From Hysterium pulicare CBS 123377 (Eukaryota > Ascomycota > Dothideomycetes > Hysteriales > Hysteriaceae): DNA of 64,000 nucleotides. The stretch's first letter is position 1. Each line of letters starts with the position of its first letter. The position numbers were made by a program, and so were the translations under genes. The stretch spans positions 1-64,000 of the forward strand of contig AJFK01000685.1 of the NCBI GenBank assembly GCA_000467715.1. Reading direction: 5' to 3'. Positions 1 through 10,777 of the stretch are shown here, piece after piece. Below the pieces are notes generated by a model. It saw nothing but the letters and a program-made list of their open reading frames with translations. It was not told where the DNA came from and made no database searches.

Positions 1-290
1 GTTTTAAAACTTAAAATAAGTTAGCTTAACTATAATTTTTATAGAAGTTTTACTATAAAATAGCTAGTAGATTAAGTAAAAGTATTAAAATCTAGAAGGC
101 TAAAAGGTTCTAAAGAAGGCTAGTAGATTTTACTCTATTAGCTATATAACTAGGTAGCTCTCTAAGTATAAATAGTTAAGTAATTTAAATACTTTTATAC
201 TAGATTTTAATATAAACACTAAGAATTATTTGAATATATAAATATTTACGCAGATTTAGGTTATAAACGCGTAAAAAGGTGTCGTAAATT
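1..290. repeat. AT-rich block, probably mutated (RIP-like) repeat remnant
   Basis: Nearly all A/T with many short TA-rich words and no open frame. In Pezizomycotina such blocks are usually repeats mutated by RIP. No terminal repeats or coding remnant are visible, so the parent element is unknown. The block continues off the window edge. Confidence 0.6.
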
Positions 291-562
291 GTGGAATATT
301 ACATCCTAGACGCGTCCAGGTAAGTTTTGGTGTTCCCCGCGGAGCTTTTGCGTACGACAAGTGCAAAAGTTTTGGACTTTCCGCCAAGACGTTAGCGTCT
401 CCAGTTTCTCAACCCTAGATCAATATCTACCAAGGTCGTCTTCTCGACTGATCGAATTGACTTTTGATCTGCGTTATCGTTTCCTCGTCATTACGTATAT
501 CAGTTTTCAATTTCACACCCGCTTTGTAGAGACGTGATTTTAAAGCAGTGCAAGAAACAGCC

Positions 563-1375
563 ATGTCAACAGCCACTAATATCCCTCGAGGACCGACCAC
601 AGCAGACTTAGTCTTTATTATTCCCTCGGAAGATGGTTCAGCACTACAGGTTGACGACAGTTTCATGAGTGAGTCCGCCATGAAGGAGGTTCATTCTGTT
701 CTTATCACCGACATCCGCGGGAACGAAATTTCCTTCAGTCTCGAGGTCCATGCATTTGAAGCCCTGCGTAATGTCGAATCGAGCACCCCCGACGAAGTTT
801 TCGCAGACGACGACGCCATCAAAAATGTCTATTATCCAGAAGTCAGCAAGTTACTACAGCAACATCTGGGCGTGCAGGAGGTGGCGATCCAGGGCCATGG
901 GGTTCGCAGACAAGGAAAAGACGGTCAGCGGCAGCCGATCAATTTCGTTCATGCAGATCATTCCGCCGACGTGGCTCGCCGTATGGCCCAGGAGCATGCA
1001 AGTCAAACCAAGAAGACCCATCTCCATGACGAACGTTATCGCATCTTCAGCGTTTGGCGTCCCCTGAATGGCATAGTGGAATCTATGCCCATGGCCTTTG
1101 TGGCTGGTGACTCGCTGGACAAGAATAATTTATTTCCTGTCCAGTATTCCGATCCGCACAATGAGTTCACTGGGCTCAGCTTTAATCCAGGACAGCGGTG
1201 GTATTACTGGTCCGGAATGCATAATACCGAGCGCCTATTGCTCCAATATACCGATTCCAGAGTGGGCTTACATATTGCAGGCCAGACACCTCATTCGGCT
1301 TTTGCTCATGTAGGATCTTCACAAGATGCGAAACCGCGGGACAGCATTGAAGTTCGAACGCTAGTGCTTGGTTAA
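563..1375 (+). CDS. AsaB/GA4-desaturase-like oxidoreductase
   Basis: Single-exon gene of 270 aa. I chose ATG 563 because the longer frame starts at a GTG, which a fungal gene would not use. The protein looks like the AsaB hydroxylase/desaturase group (relatives of gibberellin GA4 desaturase and CmcJ), whose known members act in secondary metabolism. Visible family motifs: HADHS at residues 130-134, WRPL at 165-168, the W-Y-Y-W-S-G-M block near 213-219, PHSAF at 243-247 and RDSIEVR at 259-265. The histidines are probably metal ligands of a 2-oxoglutarate-type centre (inference). The frame is open throughout and the C-terminus matches the family. It sits alone between two AT-rich blocks with no other biosynthetic gene in view, so it may be an isolated accessory gene or the edge of a cluster lying to the left. 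Confidence 0.75.
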   Translation: MSTATNIPRGPTTADLVFIIPSEDGSALQVDDSFMSESAMKEVHSVLITDIRGNEISFSLEVHAFEALRNVESSTPDEVFADDDAIKNVYYPEVSKLLQQHLGVQEVAIQGHGVRRQGKDGQRQPINFVHADHSADVARRMAQEHASQTKKTHLHDERYRIFSVWRPLNGIVESMPMAFVAGDSLDKNNLFPVQYSDPHNEFTGLSFNPGQRWYYWSGMHNTERLLLQYTDSRVGLHIAGQTPHSAFAHVGSSQDAKPRDSIEVRTLVLG

Positions 1376-2247
1376 CTCTAATCATTTGACACAAAATTTC
1401 ATATATAATAAAAACTAAAATAAATATTAAAAATAAAATAAAACTTAAAATATAATAAAATAACTATTTAATATAATATATAAAGTATATAATTTAAAAG
1501 AAAAATAAATTTATCAAAGTTTAAAATGCAACCACTGATTTGGACACCACATTTCATGCACCCTCCTTGGCATCATGGCTTCGAGGCAGACCCGTTCGAG
1601 TCTGTGAGAAAGAAGAACTGGAAAGAGTGACGTTTTATATGTGTTCAATCGAGAGCAGTAGTTTGGAATATTGATTCAGCATCTGAGGAAGCGGCATGAC
1701 TGAATAAGCCTCGGGACAGGAATCCTAGAGGTCTAGGTATATAGAACCTCAGGTCCTTGGTTTCCATTCTATATGAAAAGGCTCTGCGCGAGAAGTAGGA
1801 TGTGTGGAACTCAATGAACAGGCTGGGATCTAAAATTGCATATACACATGAGTACATCAATGCACTGCTATGGTCATCGTTGAGTCAATGGTAAGCAATT
1901 TCAGCTCGTAGGTTCTCCATGCGCTCGTGATCGGGCGGGCAGAGGTGCAGCGAAGTAGGATATACTCAAAGCGTGATGCAGAGGGTAGATATGATGACGA
2001 TGGGGTTTATAACATTGTAGAATGAAGTAGAGCAATGGGTTGAGAACTATGTGTCTCTAAAGAAATTAAGCGCTTGTCTAAAATAGATAAGAATGAGGTG
2101 TATAATAGCTTGACGTCGAGTCAGCGATCATGGGCAGAGTCATTTCCATCGTTTCGTAATGTCCCATGCATACCTGTCACTCCGTTCCAGTATTTGCGAT
2201 GTCAAATCCAAGCCATGTGATAATCTTCATTCTACCATAGACCGTAC
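1376..2247. other. AT-rich block then featureless spacer
   Basis: About 1383-1530 is almost pure A/T and low in complexity, like the left window edge. From 1530 to 2247 composition is ordinary and I see no supportable gene. The segment contains the 3' ends of the oxygenase gene (plus) and of the membrane-protein gene (minus). Confidence 0.5.
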
Positions 2248-4486
2248 TCACATGGTCCTGCTCCTGGAAAATTTCACAGTCATACCCTTCTCATCACTTC
2301 CATCATCCGAGAACGTCGTATGACTACTTGTTGGCGCTGCCTCTTCCACTTCCGCTTTGCGAGGGAACGGTTCGCGAGGCTCAGTAACAGGTACGGCACC
2401 GTTGCAATGTTTCCAACTGCCTTGTCCATTGTTCTCGAACATACTTTTCTGGAGCTGCAATAGTCCGTCCGTTACCCATGCCTCCCGCTTCAGTGAGTCC
2501 ACAGCTGTACGTTTCTGAATCCATACGGCGATGTCGACGAGGAAGATGTTGGTGACAATAATGAGGCCGCCAACGCCGAAGACAAAAGCGAGGCCGTAAG
2601 TGTTCACGTTGCTGTGATTCTATCACGTTAGATGGTCGTGTTAAAAGACTGATATGAAGGGGAGTCGAGAGAAAGTGAGACGATATTGAAGGGATATAGG
2701 GATGGGATCGAAACCGCACCTGAATCGTCCATTCGTTCTCGCCCGAATCATGCTACACAGAGCCTTTGATGCTGTATTATTAGGAACTTGAACGAACTGT
2801 TGTGCTTCCGGGATTCCAGGGCCTCTGGCGTAATCAACAATGACACGTTGTAGCACTGCGAGCACTGTACTGTGCATATCCTGGAGCTCTAAGACCCATT
2901 GATTGCTAGGCAGGGCTGGTTGCCATCCGTTCATAGACTCTTCTGCTAGAAGATTGGTTTTGTAAAATATTGGCAGCGCGATATCTGTGTTCACCGCATA
3001 GATCGCGTTGATAAAGATGTCTACAATGGCCGATTGCAAAGGGCTTAAAGAAAGGTTGAATTTTGCCTCTGCGGCCGTTGGTATAATGCCCGAAAGAGGA
3101 GTGCACTGGCTGCCGTGAGCGTGGTGCGGATTACAGAACTGGAACTATAATTCCACTTGCGTCAGTGATTTGCCTGGCTGTTCACCGGGATTCCAATCAC
3201 ATGCCTGTTCAACACAGCCAATAGGACTCGCCCAGTAATCAGGTCGGTAGAACGTCGCATTTGGCTGATTTGGTTCTGAAACAGCCTTGTGTGCAGAAAA
3301 CCAGGGATCGTCACACGGCGCTTCTATGGGGATTCCATTCATTTCCAACCACATGAAGAACGCATCCCCATCAGATATATCAAATTCTGCACGCGGTTCA
3401 AACCCGGATTGATCAGGCGCCTCTATTCTGGGATCCATGACAAAGTGAGTTGTTGTACTACTTAGTGTTAGTTATGAAATCTCTGTATATGATGGTAATT
3501 TAGGCTTACTCTACGCTATACGTCTCGAGTACTTCAGCTTTGACATGGTCATAATCCATCGTATAATTCTCTACAGTAAACTTTTGGGGGCCCCAGTTCC
3601 AGAGTGTGTAGTTGTGAGGATTGTTGGTGCCGGTTGCCATGCTAGTAACCTGGGTTGTGTACAAGTCTGCTTTTAGAGGAGCACATGTAGTTAGTTTTCG
3701 AAATTCAATATTGTCTGCGCGAGAATTGATGCCAAGAATAGCGTTGGTATCCATACGGCCAGTATCCATTTGCAGGTTATCGTTGCCAGGGAAAGTGCAT
3801 GCTATCGAAGCAAAGGGGCATGAAGCATTGAGCAGCGTTGCATATGTTATGGATGGCTGAGTAAAAGTTTGGCAGTTGGGGGACTGGCTGACGTCTGTCT
3901 TATTATAACAAGCTCGAGAGTAGATTCGACCAGACTCGATGATACTGCCCATATATCTTTGATTCTCAACCGTGAACTGGGCTTGGAACGTGTCGATAGT
4001 TTGGCTTGAAGGCGTTGTCCAAATTCCGCAATTATCTCCTCGCATCAATACCTCGACGTCTGATGTTTCCACAATGTGAGAAGTGAGAATACCAGTAGCG
4101 GTAATGATTCCTTGAAAAAGTAGTGGGAAAACTGCAGGGAATGCCGCTACGCGCCACCAGCCATGAGTGCGGCGCCATGACCAAGCAATCTGCACGAAGT
4201 ACCAAAGAGCCTGACCTGGAGATGCATTGTTTCTCAGGCAGGCGTCTTGCTGATGTTGAAGTGCGACCTTTGAACGAGGTGTGATGCGTAGTTGATGCCA
4301 AGTAAAACATGCAATACCCCACAAGTGTTGACCTGCGAATTGTACGAAAAGGGCGAGCACGGCAACGAGAACTGCTCCATTTGTTGAAGTGACGGTGATA
4401 TTTGCGCCTCTGAGAGGTCCTTTTGACCAATTGACCCATGGACCTAGGTAGACATTATCATAGGAAAGATCGGCCATGGACGCCAT
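2248..4486 (-). pseudogene. Large multi-span fungal membrane protein, interrupted by one in-frame TAG
   Basis: Exons 4486-3510, 3427-2720 and 2611-2248 join in frame (683 codons). Introns are 82 nt (GTAAGC...CAG) and 108 nt (GTGCGG...CAG). The longer upstream frame begins with GTG, so ATG 4486 is used. This is an uncharacterised fungal family: an N-terminal segment with several membrane spans (the VLVAVLALFVQFAG region and the FPAVFPLLFQGII region), a large Cys/Asn-rich, probably extracytoplasmic domain, and a last span near GLAFVFGVGGLIIVTNIFL before a short tail. A TAG at 3147-3145 interrupts exon 2 between Q-V-E-L and F-Q-F-C-N-P, and both sides stay in the same frame. The stop could come from CAG by one C-to-T change. 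An intron could remove it only through weak donors that break frame. I call it a recent pseudogene, or a gene needing read-through. Function is unknown. Confidence 0.65.
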
Positions 4487-5972
4487 GACGAAAAATATGT
4501 CTTTGAGAATTGCTGAACAAAAGCATGAAGCTTGATGCACTCGAGGTCAACGTTTATCAGGTGCATGGCTTTATACACTGACCATTAGCCAGGTAGCAGG
4601 GATTAGGTTGTGCACCCAATGAAGACTGGCATGGTGGTTTAGCCCCAGGTATGTCTTTCGGGCTAATAAAAACATCTATACAGGTCAATCGGGTGCAACC
4701 CAAGGACTTGAACCAAACCTCTGGAAGCTAGGATGATGAAGATGCAGAGAGATAGTTGTGATATTTTTGTGATTCGCGTCGCATTCCGTCAAGCCGCCAA
4801 GGTGCTTGATAGGCATAAGTTGCCACACTTGCATATCTCGAGAGAGGGATTGGATTCGAGAAATCGGAGATGTGAAAGGCAACCTTCGTTGATACAAGCC
4901 TGTAAATGCAGTGGACTGTAAATTGATGCAGTTCCACGGGGTCATGTCGTGCTGGGATGCTGCTTACCTAGACACCTGTTCGCTTGATAGGCTTATGTTA
5001 GCACACCTGCATGCCGGCAAAGAGGGGTTTGAGTTGAATAAAACCAAATCGGGCGACTTGAAAATGAGGCTTGCCGCAAGGCAGAATTTGATGTTGACTG
5101 TTTCTGAGCACACTGTCAGCAGTAGATTTCAGTGTCATTGACACATCCAGACAGATGGATAAAAGTCAAGATTTATACCTTCAGTTAAGCTTCCACCCCT
5201 GCCAATTTCTTTGCGAGCAATTCGATAACGCTATCATGACCTTTGAACGACACAAAAGCGCAGTATCAGTACCAGTTTCTCATATTCGAAAGTACAGCTA
5301 AGATAGAGAGAAGGGCGTTCTCCGTACCTCTGTATCATCGTACCGAAGAGTACCCGGGGAGGGGAACTGTAGCTGCAGTTAATTAATTAGAGTCGGGCAC
5401 TATACCTAAACGTGCATACGGCCCCCACGACATCGTTCCATGCAGCCACATCGCACAAGATGCGCTGAAATGGTGAGGGTGTTACGGAGGATGATTGATT
5501 ACAACCATCTTCTAAGAGGATTTGCACAATGTGGAGCCCTTGGCAGGCTGCTGAATTATTGAGTACTTCGAGTTCCCCAACTGGGCCCCAACCTTTTCCA
5601 TTTGCTCACGATTGGACATTCGTTATCATAACTCCCTCTTCGAATATGATGCGGTCAATGTGGAACAATAAGCTCACTAATCGTTGTGGAGGCGGAAGGA
5701 TCGCGGAGCGTTCCAAGGTTATGCATGTAGTCGCCAACCCCAGAGCTAGTCCATGTTTAGCCCGGGCATACCTTGTTCGCAACGCAGATAAGACTGCTCG
5801 GAATCACTCAAAGCAAGCAGACGGACTTGGAATTATCAATGAAAGTGATCTTCACTAGCAGGCTCAGATTGAGCAGTGAGAAGAGGGCAAGCTCGCCGAC
5901 TTGCATGCATAGAGGATTGCCATTCCATATATCATTTTTGGAAAACCAGTCCTCAGACTTTCCGCCCCTTGA
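4487..5972. other. Non-coding spacer with a diverged tandem duplication
   Basis: No convincing gene; the open frames are short, lack family features and in part start at non-ATG codons. The segment carries the presumed promoter of the membrane-protein gene (minus) at its left end. It also holds an imperfect direct repeat at about 4803-4900 and 4978-5075, listed separately. Confidence 0.4.
4803..5075. repeat. Imperfect direct repeat, two diverged copies about 175 bp apart
   Basis: Copy 1 (about 4803-4900) and copy 2 (about 4978-5075) share the word GCTTGATAGGC, then a TGCCACACTTGCAT / AGCACACCTGCAT block, then a G-rich GAGGG/GAGGGG segment and an AAATCGG word in the same order. Similarity is partial, so the duplication is old. 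No coding or transposon feature is attached. Confidence 0.4.
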
Positions 5973-6670
5973 TCATTCCTTCGGAAACTTCCTGAGCATA
6001 TCTCAACGATCGATTGGCGCGGTCATGAGTCCCACAACAGTCACGAACGGCGGCTTATCAGGCGCCATGGGATGGCTTCGGCTCGGCACAAACATCTTCG
6101 TCTTCTCGAAGCTCTTCTCCAAAGCATCAGAATCGTCAGCCGCTAGTTTGTCCTCGATTGCTGGGAGGTCGTGCTCCTCTTTTTCTTTGATGTGCTGTGA
6201 AAGGGATTTCCAGAGGATGTCGAGACGCTCGTTGAAGACTGGGTCATCGAGGCGAGGGTCTCGAACCTCTTCCAGGTGTTCTTTGACCTGTGTAACAGAG
6301 AGTCAGACTTGCTTTATTATTGGATATACGAGTCATCTTACTGCTTGGTGCTCTTGGCGGTCTTTGTCAACTATTGACTTACATCAGGAAGATGCTTCTC
6401 GAGGACTGGATAAAGAACTATTTCCTCGCCAATGGAGTGACGGGCTAGCTCCCAAACGAACTGATTGCGCCATCTAGTCTTCTCATCTTCGTTACGAACA
6501 TCCTTGATGTTGCCGTATTGTTCTTCCAGCTCCCAATGATCGGTTTTTATGGGTTGCGAGATCGTCGGGGCCTTGGCGGAGACCGAGAAAGGGCGGCTGA
6601 GTACATTTTATCGGAGGACTTGGGTGAAGGTCGATGGGCCCTTGAGAGTTGAAGTTAATGGTTTGAACAT
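5973..6670 (-). pseudogene. Hemerythrin HHE-domain protein, decayed
   Basis: Fungal HHE cation-binding (hemerythrin-like) protein. Recognisable blocks in order: a mitochondrial-type leader from ATG 6670, the D-H-W-E-L-E-E-Q helix, W-E-L-A-R-H-S-I-G-E-E with Y-P-V-L-E-K-H, then D-K-D-R-Q-E-H-Q, S-L-S-Q-H-I-K-E-K-E-E, and the typical end M-F-V-P-S-R-S-H-P-M-A-P. Three lesions are visible. A TAA at 6610-6608 follows codon 20. One base is missing after codon GAT at 6385-6383, where restoring a G would rejoin E-K-H-L-P-D to G-K-S-I-V-D-K-D. A TGA at 6005-6003 removes the last nine residues. The normal intron is 6341-6288 (54 nt, phase 0). Both stops fit C-to-T changes. Intact members bind a di-iron centre through these His/Glu residues. 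It is transcribed in the same direction as the intact STRAP gene. Confidence 0.75.
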
Positions 6671-7006
6671 GTTGAAGAGATGTAGGAACTGGAGTTTCGA
6701 GAATATTGAACTATGTTCATATTTGACAGAACTTGACGTTGCGTGTACGTCATTCAAATTATTGATTGCTCACTTTCCTATGAAAACATGACGCGACTTG
6801 AAAGGAGCAAGTCCCTCCAGGTCGACCTACCGAGCTCAAACCTCCATGGCGAACAGTGATGACAATCAGATGTGGACGCGAATATACTTGAAGCCTGTCA
6901 CTGGTGATGTTATACTGTTGTTGATGCAAGGGTATCTATTCAGCAAGCTACATGCCCCGAAGGGCATCCTTCTTCCTAAAACTCGAAATAGGACTTCCTA
7001 CGAACA
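6671..7006. other. Short spacer between two minus-strand genes
   Basis: Holds the 3' end region of the STRAP gene and the presumed promoter of the HHE gene. Nothing else is visible. Confidence 0.4.
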
Positions 7007-8302
7007 TTACCGCCAAAGGCCGTAAGGTCCTGTGGTAAACTTCCACAGCTTGACGGTTCCGTCTTCACTACCAGTAGCATAGAGCTTTCCATCTGGTGAG
7101 AAGTTGACGGACCAGATAGGTCCATGATGTCCTTTTCCCATCTCTGAAAATAGGTTAGTTGAATCGTCTTTACTTCACCAAAACTCGAGATCCCTTTGAC
7201 ATGTAACATACCTAGCTCCTTTTCCTCGTCAAAGTCCCAAACCCGCACCCAAGTGTCGTTCTGGCTGCTACCACCAGTTACGAACTTTCGCTGTTGACTA
7301 TGCAAAGCCACGCTGGCAACCTCATAAGGCGTCTTCACGCTCTTGATGAGTGATGCGGGTTGTTTTCCGTTGAAGAAATATACACTCTTTCCGGCTGCAA
7401 CACTCAATATTCCCTCCCGAGATGTGTTGTCTAACTCGCATGTGCCGACGGCACCTTCCACGGCGTATTCTCCGATGGTAGAGCCTGTGCGCAGATCCCA
7501 CCATCGAATCTTCTTGTCTTCCGCTGCCGTTATGATAATATTACGGTCTTCGCCCCACACGATAGATTTGATGGTTCCACCATGTACACCAGGCCCAATC
7601 TCGTAGCTCGGTGTGGCCGAAGAGGATGAGGTACCGGACGGGTTTGTCGGAGAAGAGGAGTTACTCCCACTGAGAGAGAGATCGAACACACGAAGCTTCT
7701 TCTCCATTCCACCTGTGGCGAGGACTTGAGGGCGCGGTTGGTTCGGAAATGCGATGGCGCGGACAATGTGATCGTGTTGAAGTGTGTGCAGAGCTTCGCC
7801 AGTGTGGGTATCCCAGACCTTGCTGTGCAACATTAGAAACCCAATGCAAATCTGTAAAGTATGGAACTATCCTACGCCGAGAAATCGGCCGAGCCGGTTG
7901 CCGCAAGTGTTGCATCGGAAGATACGCGGGCTTGCCAAACAGCCCCCTTGTGTCCTATGAATGTTCCGATCCTGGAAAACTTTAGCAATGATACAAAACA
8001 AGCAGAATGGCATTGGAAGCATACCAATCTCCAGTAATGCCATCTCGGAGCATAGGGTTGTTGTCTACCAAATATTCAGCAAGTATTTCTGCCACCTGTA
8101 TCTGAATCCATACCCTTGCACGCCGATATAATGTAGTACTGATCATCATCGACAACGGAAGAAAAGCTGAGATGGGTGACAGGGCGCGAGTGCCCGTGGC
8201 AGGTCAACGGGACTACTTTTGATGTTGCTGTATGCAATTCTTGTGTCAGCGAATGTATATCTGATGAAAAAGCCAGAAAACTGTATGCATACCAGTTGCC
8301 AT
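7007..8302 (-). CDS. WD40 protein, STRAP/Unrip orthologue
   Basis: Six exons: 8302-8293, 8227-8114, 8064-8025, 7971-7876, 7822-7212 and 7143-7007, giving 335 aa with no break. The first exon is only ten bases (ATG GCA ACT G). The family is serine-threonine kinase receptor-associated protein, a seven-bladed WD40 scaffold. Animal members bind the SMN complex and TGF-beta receptors; the fungal role is less clear. Conserved stretches are T-C-H-G-H-S-R-P-V near the start, D-N-N-P-M-L-R-D-G, the repeated [10 protein letters not shown] and K-V-W-D-T-H-T-G-E blocks, [11 protein letters not shown], and a final [10 protein letters not shown]. All introns are 49-68 nt with good GT/AG borders. Length and end match the family, so this looks functional. 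Confidence 0.92.
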
Positions 8303-9535
8303 ATTTCTCGGTGACCAAATTTATATATGTTTCCGTCTAGAATCCGGCTTCCAAGTATTCCAGGCTGCGCGTACGAGGACTTTTTCAGAAGGGTGGTGCG
8401 GTGCGCGTACGAGCAATAACAGGAAATGTAGGATCGATGAAAAGAGGAATCTAAGGGAAGCTGAAACTAGAAATCCACCACCCAAACTCCGGCTCAAGAC
8501 TGTCAAAAGAATATCCTGAAAGCTCTCGTGCGGAGACAAAGGAGAGGACGAGGTGGGGTGGGACCGTCAAAGGGTTGTAACTTCCAAATATGTAGTGAGA
8601 GTATTCGTTATGCAGGTCGTAACTTCGTTAGAGGCATCAATGACACATGTAATAGTGAATGAGAGGGCAGCTTTGGTGAGAGAGTACTCAATCCTCCACA
8701 TTCATCGCAAGTTCAGGGGATTCTGAAAGTCGACGCTAATTCTAGGGTTTCATCACGCGGGAAGAATATTGTTCCGCTCCGAGGCTATGACGTTTGCCCC
8801 ATCTTTCACGTCTGTTCACCATAATACACATGAGACACCAATCTGGGATGGCTTATCATCTCTGTACTGGATCATTCTTCTGTCTTCTACACAAGCACCT
8901 TAGTTGAGAGTCTAGACAAAAACATCTCGGCGGGCTTCACTCCTGTCTCTCATCGCCTCTCTAGTACATTTTCACAGCTGGCCATTCTACTCGATCTATT
9001 GAAAACTTACGTCTTGACGGACTTATAGTTACATCTGTCTTTTAACAATACAAACTTTGCTCCCTCGGAAAACCGTCTTGCCCTGGTACTTTTGTGTCAC
9101 TCCATTCATCTGGGCTTACTGGTAGCCCCCATTTTCATAGATTATTCCACTATGTCACCGACCCGTGAACAAGCATTTCTCATCGCCAAAGGATAATCAG
9201 TTAATAATCTAGTTGCATAAGCGATGAGTTGGCAACGGATGAATACATTGTCTTTTCGCCGCTAATTCATGAGTGAATCACTTGTGACTTCACGTAAGTA
9301 TATTGTCGAGAAAGATTACAGTGCTGAAGCACGGGAAGAGCTTTTAGGAAGAACGGCTCCGAGTAAGTATGGCTTCACTGTGTTGCTCTGATACACCTAA
9401 GGTTACGACTTAACGAATGTCCCAGAGCTAGAACTATTGAATTCGCGTATACTAAAGCCTCAGTACTTCTTCTCCATTTTCCTGATCTCAACTACAAGAA
9501 CCACAATCTTCAACCTACTTTTCTTTGAACAATCA
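8303..9535. promoter_or_regulatory. Divergent intergenic region between STRAP and a BTB relic
   Basis: 1.2 kb with no supportable gene. It must contain the STRAP promoter (minus) next to 8302 and the former promoter of the BTB gene (plus). Pyrimidine-rich tracts occur at about 8870-9130 and 9465-9535. No recognised site was identified. Confidence 0.35.
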
Positions 9536-10244
9536 TGCCTAAGAACCCTTCTGAGAGCTCTATGAGAAAAAAACTTCTCAACATCGATATTTCGACTCAT
9601 CAAACTTCTCGGATCTGACCGTACATTACGGATTGTCCGGCGAAAAAGTGTTCCATGGCCATCGTGCTATCATCTGCAATGAGTTGGAGTGGTTCCAGAA
9701 GGCATGGGAGGGGAAGTTCCAGGTAAGTCATTATCAACAATGAACTATGGTGCGGCGGCTAAATCGTCCATAGTAAGCATCTTTTAGAGTGATTAGACTA
9801 TAAGAAGATGCCTATTCTGCCATTAAGGCTATGTCCGAATACGTCTATTGGCGCGACTATGACATAGCTTCGACGTTTCGTCTTGTGAATCATTTCGACC
9901 TGTTCGTGGCGGCGGATAAGTATATCGTCCCGGGACTGATCACCCGTATCTATGAACAGCTCGAAAAGCAACTCGCCACCTCGGCTTCGATCGATATGTT
10001 CAAGACCATGGTCCAGCACACATATGAGCTTGAGATCCCAGCATGCGAGAAGTTCAAGGATCATCTTGCGGACTTTGCAGTCGACGTATGGCAAGGTAAG
10101 ATCAAGGACGAGCAGCAGCCTCGCTTCGAAGTCAAGGAGTTCTCCGAAGTCGTAGACAATTATCCCGAGTTTGGCTTAAGGTTTGTCAAACGTGCGCTTC
10201 GTACTGAAGAACGACTCGGTGGAGAAAATGGTAAAGTCGAATGA
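9536..10244 (+). pseudogene. BTB/POZ-domain protein, decayed
   Basis: The start at 9536 opens a frame that is lost at a run of seven A at about 9567-9573; one extra A would join it to the BTB frame. The BTB core then reads S-D-L-T-V-H-Y, V-F-H-G-H-R-A-I-I, and after an intron (GTAAGT at about 9724 to an AG near 9771) A-I-K-A-M-S-E-Y-V-Y, followed by the A-A-D-K-Y-I-V-P-G-L helix and a C-terminal region ending at 10244. Two in-frame TAA codons lie at the start of exon 2 (first codon after the AG, and before E-D-A-Y-S-A); both fit CAA-to-TAA. Intact members are protein-interaction modules, often Cullin-3 adaptors. I could not find an alternative splice that removes both stops. Confidence 0.6.
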
Positions 10245-10777
10245 TGCTGTCCATCATGTACCTATGTTCACGAATGGGACTGTTTTCTGATTAAGGGAAG
10301 AGTCAAGTACGAAGAGCGCTCACCCAGATACACTCTTACGGGTATAGGAACGGGCGTCTGAATTCCATATTAGTTTTCCTATGGGTTGAAGCTGGAGTAC
10401 CTTTCAACACAGTAAGTCGAGAAACAATGGAAAGAATTTATAACTGTACTTGTTCAAATAACAACTGAAATTCATGAAATTGACCCTATAGAAGTGCACT
10501 TACGTCGAGGGAGAACACGTGATGGAGCTAACCATTTAGTACATTCTTTGCCACGCAACCCTATCTTGCTGACATTAATCATCAAGCATCAATTCATATC
10601 GACGGCTCATCTCAGATTTCTATCTGTCTGCCCTTTTTTTCGTTAAAGATTCCAGCCTGAGCATTTATCAAGCTAAATTTGATAGAACCTTCTAACGATC
10701 GATGAGCACAGACCTCTCCGATGCCGACTCCGCATATGGAGTAGAGAGCATTGACGAGTACTAAAACTCGTGCTACC
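10245..10777. other. Spacer between BTB relic and methyltransferase gene
   Basis: Contains the promoter side of the methyltransferase gene with T-rich tracts near 10630. No gene is seen. Confidence 0.35.

Noticed and set aside
4685-4735. GGTTCAAGTCC on the minus strand, tRNA-like
   Set aside because: The flanking bases do not pair as a T-stem and no acceptor stem or anticodon arm is present.
5529-5858. 109-codon plus-strand frame
   Set aside because: No family feature, no splice support, and another frame of similar length overlaps it on the same strand.
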